From: Sinorhizobium sp. 6-70
GTDB lineage: Bacteria; Pseudomonadota; Alphaproteobacteria; Rhizobiales; Rhizobiaceae
Reading direction: 5' to 3'
NCBI RefSeq assembly: GCF_030124375.1
Contig: NZ_JASKLS010000005.1
Span: forward strand, 124,001 to 188,000
Length of the DNA: 64,000 nucleotides
Shown here: positions 56,104-63,596 of the stretch, piece by piece
Numbering within the stretch: position 1 is the first letter of the stretch
How the letters are laid out: every line of letters begins with the position of its first letter
Translations under genes and position numbers: made by a program
The notes under the pieces: model-generated
What the model was told of the DNA's origin: nothing
Databases searched by the model: none
Seen by the model: only the letters and a program-made list of their open reading frames with translations

Positions 56104-56132
56104 AGATGGGAATACGCACGCGCCAGTTCAAG
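56104..56132 (-). promoter_or_regulatory. RpoH (heat-shock sigma) promoter of ibpA
   Basis: On the minus strand CCCTTGAA (CTTGAA at 56132-56127), 17-bp spacer, CCATCT (56109-56104). This matches the rhizobial RpoH consensus of CTTGAA, 17 bp and a CCATAT-like -10. Confidence 0.75.
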
Positions 56133-56163
56133 GGAATTTCCGCGTGGATTTTCCCGGACCGGC

Positions 56164-56271
56164 GCTACTGCATGTTTCGTTAAATCGCAGCCGATTTAAG
56201 GATAAAAACATGCAGCCGCTCAAGTGCCACAGCGTCTTTTGCGTGTCTTGTGAGACGCGCAGCGCTGTAGG
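56164..56271. repeat. RIME1-like element, copy 12 (reverse orientation)
   Basis: GCATGTTTCGTTAAATCG...CGATTTAAGGATAAAAACATGC, link CTCAAGTGCCACAGCG, then GCGTGTCTTGTGAGACGCGC. Between ibpA and the putative RNA at 56340. Confidence 0.85.
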
Positions 56272-56339
56272 TGAACAGAACATGAATGAGCGGTTCGGTC
56301 CCCATTCAGCCGACGCGAGTTAAAAGAGGGACACTGGGA

Positions 56340-56440
56340 AAAAACTCCCGGCGCTGAAGTGACCATGTCCCTTCTGCTTCAGCGGCCGGAAACGGTGATC
56401 GTCCGGATTTCACCCACCGTTTCCGGCCTTTTTTCTTTTG
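56340..56440 (+). ncRNA. candidate terminated small RNA or leader upstream of the lysophospholipase gene
   Basis: Two stacked hairpins: GCTGAAG / CTTCAGC (56354-56360, 56378-56384) followed at once by a 14-bp terminator stem GGCCGGAAACGGTG / CACCGTTTCCGGCC (56385-56398, 56416-56429) and TTTTTTCTTTT. The terminator ends 122 bp before the next gene, so it must close a transcript that starts upstream; no convincing promoter was found, and the 5' end is a guess. Confidence 0.5.
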
Positions 56441-56561
56441 ACGCGCGTGAGGCCACCGCCTATCCCTGAGAGACAAGACGCGGTTGGGCGGCGGGATGCT
56501 CTCATCCCTCCTCTTCCCGCGGCAACGACTTCAACTTTACATTTCGGGGCCGTCGCTCTTC

Positions 56562-57551
56562 ATGACCACGATCCTCTATCCGACGCCGGACAACCCGATA
56601 CCGGGCAGATACGCGGCAGGCTTTTTCGATGGGGTCGCCAACCGCAAGATCCGCTACGCGGTCTTCAAGACGGAAGCCTCGGTAGCCCGCGGTACCGTCG
56701 TGCTGCTGCAGGGACGCAACGAGGCGATCGAGAAATATTTCGAAACGATCGCCGAACTCACCGCTGCCGGTTTTTGGGTCGCCACCTTCGATTGGCGCGG
56801 CCAAGGCGGCTCCGAGCGGTTGCTGCGCCAAACCGGTCGCGGCCATGTCGCTCATTTCACCGACTACGAGCGCGATCTGATGATCTTTCTCGAGCAGATC
56901 GTCCTGCCCGACACGCGCCTGCCCTTCTCCATCGTCGCCCATTCAATGGGCGCGCTGGTGGCACTGTCGCTGGCGCCGATGCTCGCAAGCCGGATCGACC
57001 GCATGGTGCTGCTTGCCCCGTTTGTCGGCCTCAGCGGCCAGGCCATCGACCAGCGAGGCATTTTTGCGATCGCGACGATAATGGACCGGCTCGGCTTGGG
57101 AACGCTGCCGCTCAACGGCGACAAGGGCAACCGCCCCTTCACGAACAACATCCTGACGGCCGACGCGCGCCGCTATGCGCGTAACCAGGCGCTGCCTGAT
57201 GCCTGCCCGCAATTGCGGTTGGGACCGCCGACGGCGAGATGGCTGCGCGAGACTTTCCAGGCAATACGGCACGTCTTGCGCCGCGAGCATCTGACGCAGG
57301 TCACTGTGCCGACCATCATCCTGGCGCCGACAGCCGACCGCCTGGTGCCGCATCTTGCCGTCGAATTCCTGGCGCGCAACTTCCGCGCCGGGCACATGAT
57401 CCCGATCGACGGCGCGCGTCACGAGCTCTTGCAGGAAGCCGACCGTTATCGTGCCCAGGCGATGGCTGCGATTTTCGCATTCCTGCCCGGGTTCGAGAAC
57501 GCCGACGAGGCGCCCCATCAATTCGAGGAAAGCTTGGTTCCCACTGCATGA
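56562..57551 (+). CDS. alpha/beta hydrolase, lysophospholipase (PldB)-like
   Basis: A 329-residue soluble hydrolase of the monoglyceride lipase/lysophospholipase family. Motifs are VVLLQGRNEAIEKYF (oxyanion side), TFDWRGQGGSERL, the nucleophile elbow VAHSMGALVALSL (Ser near residue 130), APTADRLVPH with the acid and DGARHELLQE with the histidine. The frame is open 26 codons upstream; MTTILYPTPDNPIPG at 56562 matches the family start. Its TGA stop (57549-57551) is provided by the edge of a RIME element. Confidence 0.85.
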   Translation: MTTILYPTPDNPIPGRYAAGFFDGVANRKIRYAVFKTEASVARGTVVLLQGRNEAIEKYFETIAELTAAGFWVATFDWRGQGGSERLLRQTGRGHVAHFTDYERDLMIFLEQIVLPDTRLPFSIVAHSMGALVALSLAPMLASRIDRMVLLAPFVGLSGQAIDQRGIFAIATIMDRLGLGTLPLNGDKGNRPFTNNILTADARRYARNQALPDACPQLRLGPPTARWLRETFQAIRHVLRREHLTQVTVPTIILAPTADRLVPHLAVEFLARNFRAGHMIPIDGARHELLQEADRYRAQAMAAIFAFLPGFENADEAPHQFEESLVPTA

Positions 57552-57686
57552 TTCCTTACAAAATCATGCAGCAATTCAAGGTGCCACAGCGACCCTGAAA
57601 ACCACGCAATTCCAGACGGAAAACCGTTACACGCTTTTCCTGGAGTTGCTTTAGCGCGTCCGGTCGGACGCACGACGCTGTAGTAT
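57543..57686. repeat. RIME1-like element interrupted by family B repeat (copy 13)
   Basis: The left part (57543-57598) is GCATGATTCCTTACAAAATCATGC plus AATTCAAGGTGCCACAGCG. It is interrupted by the family B palindrome (57606-57649, GCAATTCCAGAC...TTTTCCTGGAGTTGC) and resumes as GCGCGTCCGGTCGGACGCAC...GCTGTAG (57653-57682). Stop codons of both convergent neighbours lie inside the element. Confidence 0.8.
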
Positions 57687-58445
57687 TTCCAGCGCCTGCG
57701 CGTGGATCTCGCGGCTGCCGGCGGCGATGATCTCGCCGCCCATTTCGGCCGCCCCGCCCTGCCAATTGGTGACAATGCCGCCAGCCTGTTCGATCAACGG
57801 AATGAGACCGCCGACGTCGTAAGGCTTCAATCCGCACTCGATGACGAGGTCGACGTGGCCGGATGCAAGCAGCGCGAAGGCGTAGCAGTCGCAGCCGTAG
57901 CGGAAGAGCCGCACCCTGGCCTGCAGCGCCTCGAAGCGCTCCTTGAGATCGCCGGTATAGAGATGCGGCGAGGTGGTGAACAGCACCGCGTCCGAGAGCG
58001 CATCGCAGGCGCGCGTCGAAAGCACCTTCTCTCCACCGGGACCGCGATAAGTCGCCTTCTCGCCGTCGGCAAAATAGCGTTCGCCGGTAAAAGGCTGGTC
58101 CATCAGCCCCATCACGGCCTTGCCGTTGCGGTAAAGACCGATCAACGTTCCCCATACGGGAAGACCGGAAATGAACGCACGCGTCCCATCGATCGGATCG
58201 ATGACCCAGACATGTTCGCGGTCGAGACCGACATTGCCATGCTCCTCGCCCAGAATGCCGTGCTGCGGAAACGCGCCTTCGATCAACGCGCGGATCGCCG
58301 CCTCGGCCGACCTGTCCGCCTCCGTGACGGGGTCGAATCCGCCCTCCAGCTTGTTGACGACACTGGTGCCGGTTCGGAAACGCGGCATTGTCTCCGCTTT
58401 GGCAGCATCGGCGAGGCGGTCGAAAAAGGTACGGTCCGGCAACAT
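57651..58445 (-). CDS. hisN: histidinol-phosphatase, inositol-monophosphatase type
   Basis: A 264-residue phosphatase of the IMPase fold that serves as histidinol-phosphatase (HisN) in actinobacteria and rhizobia. Metal-site motifs are GEEHGNVGLDREHVWVIDPI with DGTRAFISGLP, and ECGLKPYDVGGLIPLIEQAG. The frame is open upstream, but MLPDRTFFDRLADAAKAETM at 58445 is the family start. The last residues, about LQRRASDRTR, and the stop codon are encoded within the RIME element. Substrate preference is inferred from family annotation. Confidence 0.85.
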   Translation of the reverse strand: MLPDRTFFDRLADAAKAETMPRFRTGTSVVNKLEGGFDPVTEADRSAEAAIRALIEGAFPQHGILGEEHGNVGLDREHVWVIDPIDGTRAFISGLPVWGTLIGLYRNGKAVMGLMDQPFTGERYFADGEKATYRGPGGEKVLSTRACDALSDAVLFTTSPHLYTGDLKERFEALQARVRLFRYGCDCYAFALLASGHVDLVIECGLKPYDVGGLIPLIEQAGGIVTNWQGGAAEMGGEIIAAGSREIHAQALEILQRRASDRTR

Positions 58446-58621
58446 GTCGCTCTCTCGAAGAAAGGAATGGGAAGCCGATCTGATTAGACGAATTTGATCG
58501 AAAGGCAAGAATGCCGGAATTCGAGCACGTGAGGCAGCGGCGCGGGCTCGATTCGCCCACGCGTCGCCTGCGGTTTAGGAGAGTTTCCCGTTGCGACTGC
58601 GAAAGTTTTCGCCCTCACAAC

Positions 58622-58650
58622 TTGACATTTGTGCAGCGCAACATTAGAGT
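58622..58650 (+). promoter_or_regulatory. sigma-70-type promoter of the mmgR-like sRNA
   Basis: TTGACA (58622-58627), 17-bp spacer, TAGAGT (58645-58650), predicting transcription from about 58657. Confidence 0.7.
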
Positions 58651-58656
58651 TTTGGG

Positions 58657-58735
58657 GTAGTCACTCGTGGCTGCAAATACCCTCCTTGGGTGTTTCCTCC
58701 CTAGACTTGACCGCGCCGCTGGCGCGGTTCTTTTT
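58657..58735 (+). ncRNA. mmgR: mmgR/alpha-r8-like trans-acting small RNA
   Basis: Estimated 79 nt from promoter to T-run. Features are a small hairpin ACCC-TCCT-TGGGT exposing TCCT, an unpaired TTTCCTCCCTAGACTTGA with an anti-Shine-Dalgarno CCTCCC, and a terminator CCGCGCC-GCT-GGCGCGG followed by TTCTTTTT (58711-58735). The size, sequence style and position between hisN and an N-formylglutamate amidohydrolase-like gene agree with S. meliloti mmgR, an Hfq-dependent RNA tied to polyhydroxybutyrate storage. It is transcribed opposite to both neighbours. Identity rests on recalled features, not a search. Confidence 0.75.
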
Positions 58736-58752
58736 GAGCGATGGGCCGCGCG

Positions 58753-59634
58753 CTATTCCGCCGCAAGCGGCAGGTATGCACCATATTCCTCGACATGTTG
58801 CGCAAGCGCGGCGATGAACGTCGTGAGGTCGGCCGTCAGCGCGGCAAATCCCGGCTTTTTGACGAGGGTCATCTCGTCGACATAGAGGCTGCGGTTGATT
58901 TCGATCTGGAGCGCGTGCAATCCGCGTGTCGGCCGACCGTAATGCTCGGTGATAAAGCCGCCGGCATAGGGCTTGTTGCGCGCGACCACGTAACCAAGCT
59001 GTTCGAGCAGACTGACGGCGGTGCGCGACAACTCAGCCGCTGCACTTGTTCCGTAACGGTCGCCGATAATGAAGTCCGGCCGATGGCTGCTGCCCGGAAG
59101 ATGGACGTTGCCCGGCATCGAATGGCAATCGATCAGCACCGACATCCCGAATTCCACATGCGTGCGGGCTATCAGCTTCCTGAGCGTCGCATGATAGGGC
59201 TTGTAGATCGCCTCGATGCGTGTCAGCGCTTCCTCGACCGGAAACCGGCCACGATAGATCTCCATATTCTCAGCGACGAGGCGCGGCACGGTCCCAAGCC
59301 CGCCGGCGACCCGCATGGAGCTTATGTTGGCATGCGGCGGCAACGGCCCTTCGAACATGCGCGGGTCGAGTTCGTATGGTTCACGGTTGACATCGAGAAA
59401 GGCACGCGGGAAATGGGCGCGAAGCAGCGGCGCACCCAAAAAGGTCGCGTTCTGAAACAACTCGTCGACGAAGTGATCTTCCGAACGGCGGATCGAATGC
59501 GCATCGAGCCGCGACTGGTCTAAGAAGGCCTGCGGATAGGACCGGCCGCTATGCGGGGAATTGAACACAAACGGGATCCGCTGAGTTGCGGGTTCCAGGA
59601 CCTCGAAAAACTCCCGCTCGACCGCTTCCCCCAT
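58753..59634 (-). CDS. N-formylglutamate amidohydrolase-like protein
   Basis: A 293-residue protein of the same superfamily as the gene at 22844 but only distantly similar. Visible motifs are IPFVFNSPHSGRSYPQAFLD near residue 20, RSEDHFVDELFQ, LIDCHSMPGNVHLPGSS near residue 160 and ALQIEINRSLYVDEMTLVKK near the end: histidine and glutamate residues in the positions of a zinc-dependent hydrolase. ATG at 59634 follows AAAAAGG; an ATG at 59652 is also in frame. Substrate is unknown. It is divergent from cpdR1. Confidence 0.85.
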   Translation of the reverse strand: MGEAVEREFFEVLEPATQRIPFVFNSPHSGRSYPQAFLDQSRLDAHSIRRSEDHFVDELFQNATFLGAPLLRAHFPRAFLDVNREPYELDPRMFEGPLPPHANISSMRVAGGLGTVPRLVAENMEIYRGRFPVEEALTRIEAIYKPYHATLRKLIARTHVEFGMSVLIDCHSMPGNVHLPGSSHRPDFIIGDRYGTSAAAELSRTAVSLLEQLGYVVARNKPYAGGFITEHYGRPTRGLHALQIEINRSLYVDEMTLVKKPGFAALTADLTTFIAALAQHVEEYGAYLPLAAE

Positions 59635-59826
59635 CGCAACCCTTTTTACCATGTCCGGATCTTGCTGTTCGGATCATGTTGCCAGTTGGTCGCCTCTGTG
59701 TCCATAGTGACCTCTTGCTGGTACCCGGGCATTGTTATGCCCTGTTCACCAGATATTTACCATGTTGCGGTTTGCTAAGCTGCCGCACTCCACAAGCATT
59801 GAAAAGAAGTAGCCACGGCCGAATTC

Positions 59827-60189
59827 ATGACTGCGAAAATCCTCCTTGCCGAAGACGATAACGATATGCGCCGCTTCCTCGTGAAGGCGCTGGAAAAGGC
59901 TGGCTATAAGGTCCTGTCCTATGACAATGGCGCCAGCGCCTACGACCGGCTTCGCGAAGAACCCTTTTCGCTTCTGCTGACCGATATCGTCATGCCGGAG
60001 ATGGACGGCATCGAACTCGCGCGCCGCGCGACAGAACTCGACCCGGACCTCAAGGTGATGTTCATCACCGGCTTTGCCGCGGTTGCCCTGAACCCCGATT
60101 CGAAGGCGCCGAAGGATGCCAAGGTCCTTTCCAAGCCCTTCCACCTGCGCGACCTTGTCAACGAGGTCAACAAGATGCTGGCAGCCTGA
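59827..60189 (+). CDS. cpdR1: CpdR-type single-domain response regulator
   Basis: A 120-residue receiver-only protein, with phospho-acceptor Asp53 in LLLTDIVMPEMDGIE, acidic pocket EDDND at 9-13 and lysine in VLSKPFHLRDLV. In Caulobacter, unphosphorylated CpdR primes ClpXP for CtrA and PdeA degradation; in S. meliloti CpdR1 acts in cell-cycle control and bacteroid development. It should receive phosphate from the CckA-ChpT relay. It ends in an unusually strong terminator. The partner adaptor gene rcdA is at 3377. Confidence 0.94.
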   Translation: MTAKILLAEDDNDMRRFLVKALEKAGYKVLSYDNGASAYDRLREEPFSLLLTDIVMPEMDGIELARRATELDPDLKVMFITGFAAVALNPDSKAPKDAKVLSKPFHLRDLVNEVNKMLAA

Positions 60190-60269
60190 CGGCACCTCGC
60201 CAGCACGGGCCTCCTGAGATTATAAATGCCAGTGCCGCCAAACTCTTGTGCGGGGATGCGCCCTGCTTC

Positions 60270-60311
60270 GAGGCTGCGGCCGATCAACACGGATCGGCCG
60301 CAGCCTCTTTC
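60270..60311 (+). terminator. strong terminator downstream of cpdR1
   Basis: Perfect 16-bp stem GAGGCTGCGGCCGATC / GATCGGCCGCAGCCTC with a 6-nt loop, then TTTC. Located 80 bp after the cpdR1 stop and 160 bp before the tRNA gene. Confidence 0.85.
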
Positions 60312-60474
60312 ATTTCAATAGTTTATCGGAAACGCCCCGCAAATAAAGGCATTGCGAGAGCATGTTCGCTGCAAGAAACGCCGCCCGCGAACGTCACCGA
60401 AAATTCTGTCGAAAAACCTTCGAAAAGCCTATTGACGCGGATGAGGGTTTTGTGGTCTATGCGCCGCATCGGAT

Positions 60475-60549
<75 letters not shown>

Positions 60550-60567
60550 TCCAAGTTCTGATTTTGG

Positions 60568-60598
60568 AGGCCTTTCGAGAAATCGAGAGGCCTTTTTG
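60568..60598 (+). terminator. terminator after tRNA-Val
   Basis: AGGCCT (60568-60573) and AGGCCT (60588-60593) with additional inner pairing TCGA/TCGA, then TTTTT. Confidence 0.75.
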
Positions 60599-61138
60599 CG
60601 TAGCGCCATTCAGGTTCGGTGAACCTGCCCCTCGGCAAGTGCCGGTTTGATTTCTGACTTTATCAAAGACTCAATCAACGCCCACATCGGAAGCATGACC
60701 CGCCCCACGTGCCGTTGACCACGGATGTGTTGGCAGCCGTATGGTGCAACGCCGGAAGGTCGGCTGGCCCCGGCCGTGAAAGCCAGGAGGATTTCGATGA
60801 CGCGATATCTGCCGACGGATTGGGCATTCACGATTTTGCTTTATTTTTAGGCAGCCGTGCATTATACGGTAGTTATGCGATGTGATCCCTCCCAAGCGCA
60901 TCGCCGGGTATCGCGTCCCGATATTGCCTGTCGCTGATGCATCGGCGCCAGGCTTTCTTTTTGACCATCAACGCACGGGTCCGCGAAGACGCCGCAGACG
61001 AGCCGATCCACTGTTTTGCTCACCTTCGGACCGGTCATCTCCTTCGCCAACCTTGGCGTCGAAACATCAGTCCGCTTCCATCCAGACCCCTGCTCGTTCA
61101 TGAGGCCGCAAGCTAATTGCGAACCTTGAGGTTCGGAT
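60598..61138. other. gene-poor stretch downstream of tRNA-Val
   Basis: About 540 bp with no recognisable gene. Open frames on the minus strand (for example 60610-60831) show no family I know and lack a good ribosome-binding site. One tiny plus-strand frame at 60797 has a strong ribosome-binding site. It could be decayed sequence at a tRNA-associated insertion site, but I see no integrase or repeated tRNA end. Confidence 0.5.
60797..60850 (+). CDS. possible 17-residue peptide
   Basis: ATG at 60797 preceded by CAGGAGG at an ideal distance, encoding MTRYLPTDWAFTILLYF and then TAG. The C-terminal half is hydrophobic. It may be a small membrane peptide, a leader peptide or a gene remnant; a chance match is also possible. 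Confidence 0.25.
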   Translation: MTRYLPTDWAFTILLYF

Positions 61139-61182
61139 CCGAAACGTTTTGGCTTGACTCCCAAAACGTTTTGGAGAATTCT
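61139..61182 (+). promoter_or_regulatory. promoter with two LacI-type operators
   Basis: CCGAAACGTTTTGG (61139-61152) and the perfect palindrome CCAAAACGTTTTGG (61161-61174), 22 bp apart centre to centre, have the central CG typical of LacI/GalR sites. TTGACT (61154-61159) and AATTCT (61177-61182) form a 17-bp spaced promoter, with the second operator between the two boxes, so binding should block transcription of the regulator and transport genes. Confidence 0.75.
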
Positions 61183-61203
61183 CTCTGGTAGGGAGTGAGA
61201 GCA

Positions 61204-62214
61204 TTGGCCAATCTGAAACAGCTCGCGCAATCGCTTGGACTGTCGATCACGACGGTTTCCCGTGCGCTCGATGGCTATTCCGATGTCTCCGCGGCCACCC
61301 GCGAGCGGGTGCGCGAGGCCGCGGAGAAGACGGGCTATCGGCCTAACGCGTCCGCCCGCAGGCTCCGCAAGCAGCGCGCCGAACTGGTCGCGGTCACGCT
61401 GCCGAGCGACCCTGGCCATATCGGTCCGCCGCACTTCCTCGACATGCTTTCCGGTTGCGCCGAACATCTGGCGAGCGCAGGCCTGAACCTCGTCATCGCA
61501 CCCGTACCGCGCGGCGAAAGCGAAGTGGAAATCTGCCGCCGCTTCGTCGATGGACGCCGTGTTGACGCGATGCTCTTGGTGCGCACCAAGCGGCGCGATG
61601 AGCGGGTCGAATTCCTGCAATCGCGCGGCATTCCCTTCGTCACCAACGGCCGCACCGAAAGCCTTGAGCCGCATGCCTATATCGATGGCGACGGCTTTGC
61701 CGGATTCCTAGCCGCGACCCGGCGCTTCCAGGCAACCGGCCACCGCCGCATCGGCCATATCGCCGGCCCGCAGGAATATTACTTCGCACATGTGCGCCGC
61801 ATGGGCTGGCAGGCGGCCATGGATGACGCCGGCCTCGACCCCGACCTCTGCGCCGAGGGCGCGCCAACCGAACAGGGCGGCTATCTCGCAGCCCTCGATC
61901 TGCTCCGCCGTCCTTCGAGGCCGAGTGCACTCGTCTGCGCCACCGACGAAATGGCGATCGGAGCGCTCAGGGCTTTGCGCGAGATCGACGGTGGCGATCA
62001 CATCAGTGTCGTTGGCCACGACGACCTGCCGATCGGCGCCTATACGAGCCCATCGCTGTCGACCATGCGCATGACCGGCGAGAACCTCGGCGCGAGCTTT
62101 GCCTCGCTGCTGCTTCGCGCCATCGCCGGCGAACCGGCGGCGCAACTCCAGGAGCTTCACGCGATCGAATTCGTCGACCGCGACAGCCACCGCCGCCCGC
62201 ACGTGGCGGCATAA
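61204..62214 (+). CDS. LacI-family transcriptional regulator
   Basis: A 336-residue regulator: N-terminal LacI helix-turn-helix (NLKQLAQSLGLSITTVSRAL) with hinge GYRPNASARRLRKQ, then a periplasmic-binding-like effector domain (about 62-330, LVAVTLPSDPGHIGPPHFLD, ALVCATDEMAIGALRALRE, VVGHDDLPIGAYTSPSLS). Start codon TTG at 61204 after GGGAGTGA; GTG at 61195 is an alternative. It directly precedes a sugar ABC transporter, and two LacI-type operators lie in the common promoter, so it is probably an autoregulated local repressor. Confidence 0.92.
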   Translation: MANLKQLAQSLGLSITTVSRALDGYSDVSAATRERVREAAEKTGYRPNASARRLRKQRAELVAVTLPSDPGHIGPPHFLDMLSGCAEHLASAGLNLVIAPVPRGESEVEICRRFVDGRRVDAMLLVRTKRRDERVEFLQSRGIPFVTNGRTESLEPHAYIDGDGFAGFLAATRRFQATGHRRIGHIAGPQEYYFAHVRRMGWQAAMDDAGLDPDLCAEGAPTEQGGYLAALDLLRRPSRPSALVCATDEMAIGALRALREIDGGDHISVVGHDDLPIGAYTSPSLSTMRMTGENLGASFASLLLRAIAGEPAAQLQELHAIEFVDRDSHRRPHVAA

Positions 62215-62254
62215 TCGCATTCGACCGCGAACAAGAATAATGAAGGAGGAGAAG

Positions 62255-63529
62255 ATGAAACGCCTGATGTCACTCGGAATTGTGGCCTCCACCGTGCTGG
62301 CTTTCGCCTCGCCGGTGCTCGCCCAGACGGTTTTTGTGTCCACGCAGCTTCGGCCGATCGAAGAGGCGACCATCGTTCGCGAGGAACTGCTGCAGGATGT
62401 CGGCGATGTCGACTACGTCGTCGAAGAGCCGCCGCAGTTCGCGGTGCGCATGGAGGCGGAGCGCCAGGCTGGCACCCGCACGGTCAGCCTCGTCGGTGCG
62501 CTGCATGGTGAGCTTTCGCCGCTCGCCGACAGGGACTCCCTCGAGCCGCTCGACGAGCTTGCCAAGAAGCTCGCGGCCGGCGGCATGCCGCAGTCTCTGC
62601 TCGATCTCGGCAAGCTCGGCAAATCGACCCAGCAATACATCCCGTGGATGCAGGCGACCTATGTGATGGCTGCCAAGAAGGAAGCGCTGCAATACCTGCC
62701 TGCCGGTGCCGACGTGAATGCCCTCACCTATGACCAGCTCATCGAGTGGGCCAAGAAGATGCAGGAAGCGACAGGCCAGCCGCAGATCGGCTTCCCGGCC
62801 GGTCCGAAAGGCCTGATGGCGCGTTACTTCCAGGGCTATTTCTACCCGTCCTTCACAGGCGGGGTGGTGCGCACCTTCCAGAGCGCCGACGCGGCGGCTG
62901 GCTGGGAGAAGCTCAAGGCGCTCTGGGCCTATGTGAATCCGAACTCGACCAACTACGACTTCATGCAGGAGCCGCTGGCCGCCGGCGAGGTCATGGTCGC
63001 CTGGGATCACGTCGCGCGCCTGAAGAATGCCATCTCCGCGGCCCCGGACGATTACGTCGTGTTCCCGGCACCGGCCGGTCCGAAGGGCCGCGGTTATATG
63101 CCGGTCGTCGCCGGCCTCGCGATCCCGAAGGGCGCGCCGGACAAGGATGGCGCCACGAAGATCATCGAGCATCTTGCGGCGCCGGACGTCCAGCTCCTCA
63201 CCGCATCGCGGGTCGGCTTCTTCCCGACGCTCAACGTAAAGCTGCCTGAAGACCTGGATCCGGGTGTCGCGCTGCTCGCCGGTGCCGTGACGGCCACGCA
63301 GGCCTCCAAGGATGCGCTGATCTCGCTTCTGCCGGTCGGCCTCGGCGACAAGGGTGGCGAATTCAACAAGGTCTACATGGACAGCTTCCAGCGCATCGTG
63401 CTGCAGAACGAGCCGGTCGCCGACGTGCTCAAGGCGCAGGGCCAGACATTGGCCAAACTGATGACCGACACCAAGGCACCCTGCTGGGCGCCGGACGCCA
63501 AGAGCGACGGGCCCTGCCCGGTCGAATAA
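62255..63529 (+). CDS. ABC transporter substrate-binding protein (carbohydrate type)
   Basis: A 424-residue periplasmic solute receptor with signal peptide (LMSLGIVASTVLAFASPVLA, cleavage after AQ, about residue 24). The mature region shows a family 1 extracellular solute-binding layout, with LRPIEEATIVREELLQDVGD, AYVMAAKKE-like ATYVMAAKKEALQYLPAGAD and MVAWDHVARLKNAI. AAGGAGGAG precedes the ATG at 62255. Ligand is unknown; a sugar or sugar alcohol is likely from the LacI regulator and CUT1-type permease. A strong hairpin follows before the permease gene. Confidence 0.9.
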   Translation: MKRLMSLGIVASTVLAFASPVLAQTVFVSTQLRPIEEATIVREELLQDVGDVDYVVEEPPQFAVRMEAERQAGTRTVSLVGALHGELSPLADRDSLEPLDELAKKLAAGGMPQSLLDLGKLGKSTQQYIPWMQATYVMAAKKEALQYLPAGADVNALTYDQLIEWAKKMQEATGQPQIGFPAGPKGLMARYFQGYFYPSFTGGVVRTFQSADAAAGWEKLKALWAYVNPNSTNYDFMQEPLAAGEVMVAWDHVARLKNAISAAPDDYVVFPAPAGPKGRGYMPVVAGLAIPKGAPDKDGATKIIEHLAAPDVQLLTASRVGFFPTLNVKLPEDLDPGVALLAGAVTATQASKDALISLLPVGLGDKGGEFNKVYMDSFQRIVLQNEPVADVLKAQGQTLAKLMTDTKAPCWAPDAKSDGPCPVE

Positions 63530-63537
63530 ATCCTCCC

Positions 63538-63570
63538 GAGGATGCCCGGGCGGACTGCCCGGGCATCCTC
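63538..63570 (+). terminator. intercistronic hairpin after the binding-protein gene
   Basis: Perfect 14-bp stem GAGGATGCCCGGGC / GCCCGGGCATCCTC with loop GGACT and no T-run. This is typical of hairpins that protect receptor mRNA and lower expression of downstream permease genes, rather than a full terminator. Confidence 0.7.
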
Positions 63571-63596
63571 ATTGAAGACTTCCGAGGCGGGAGCCG

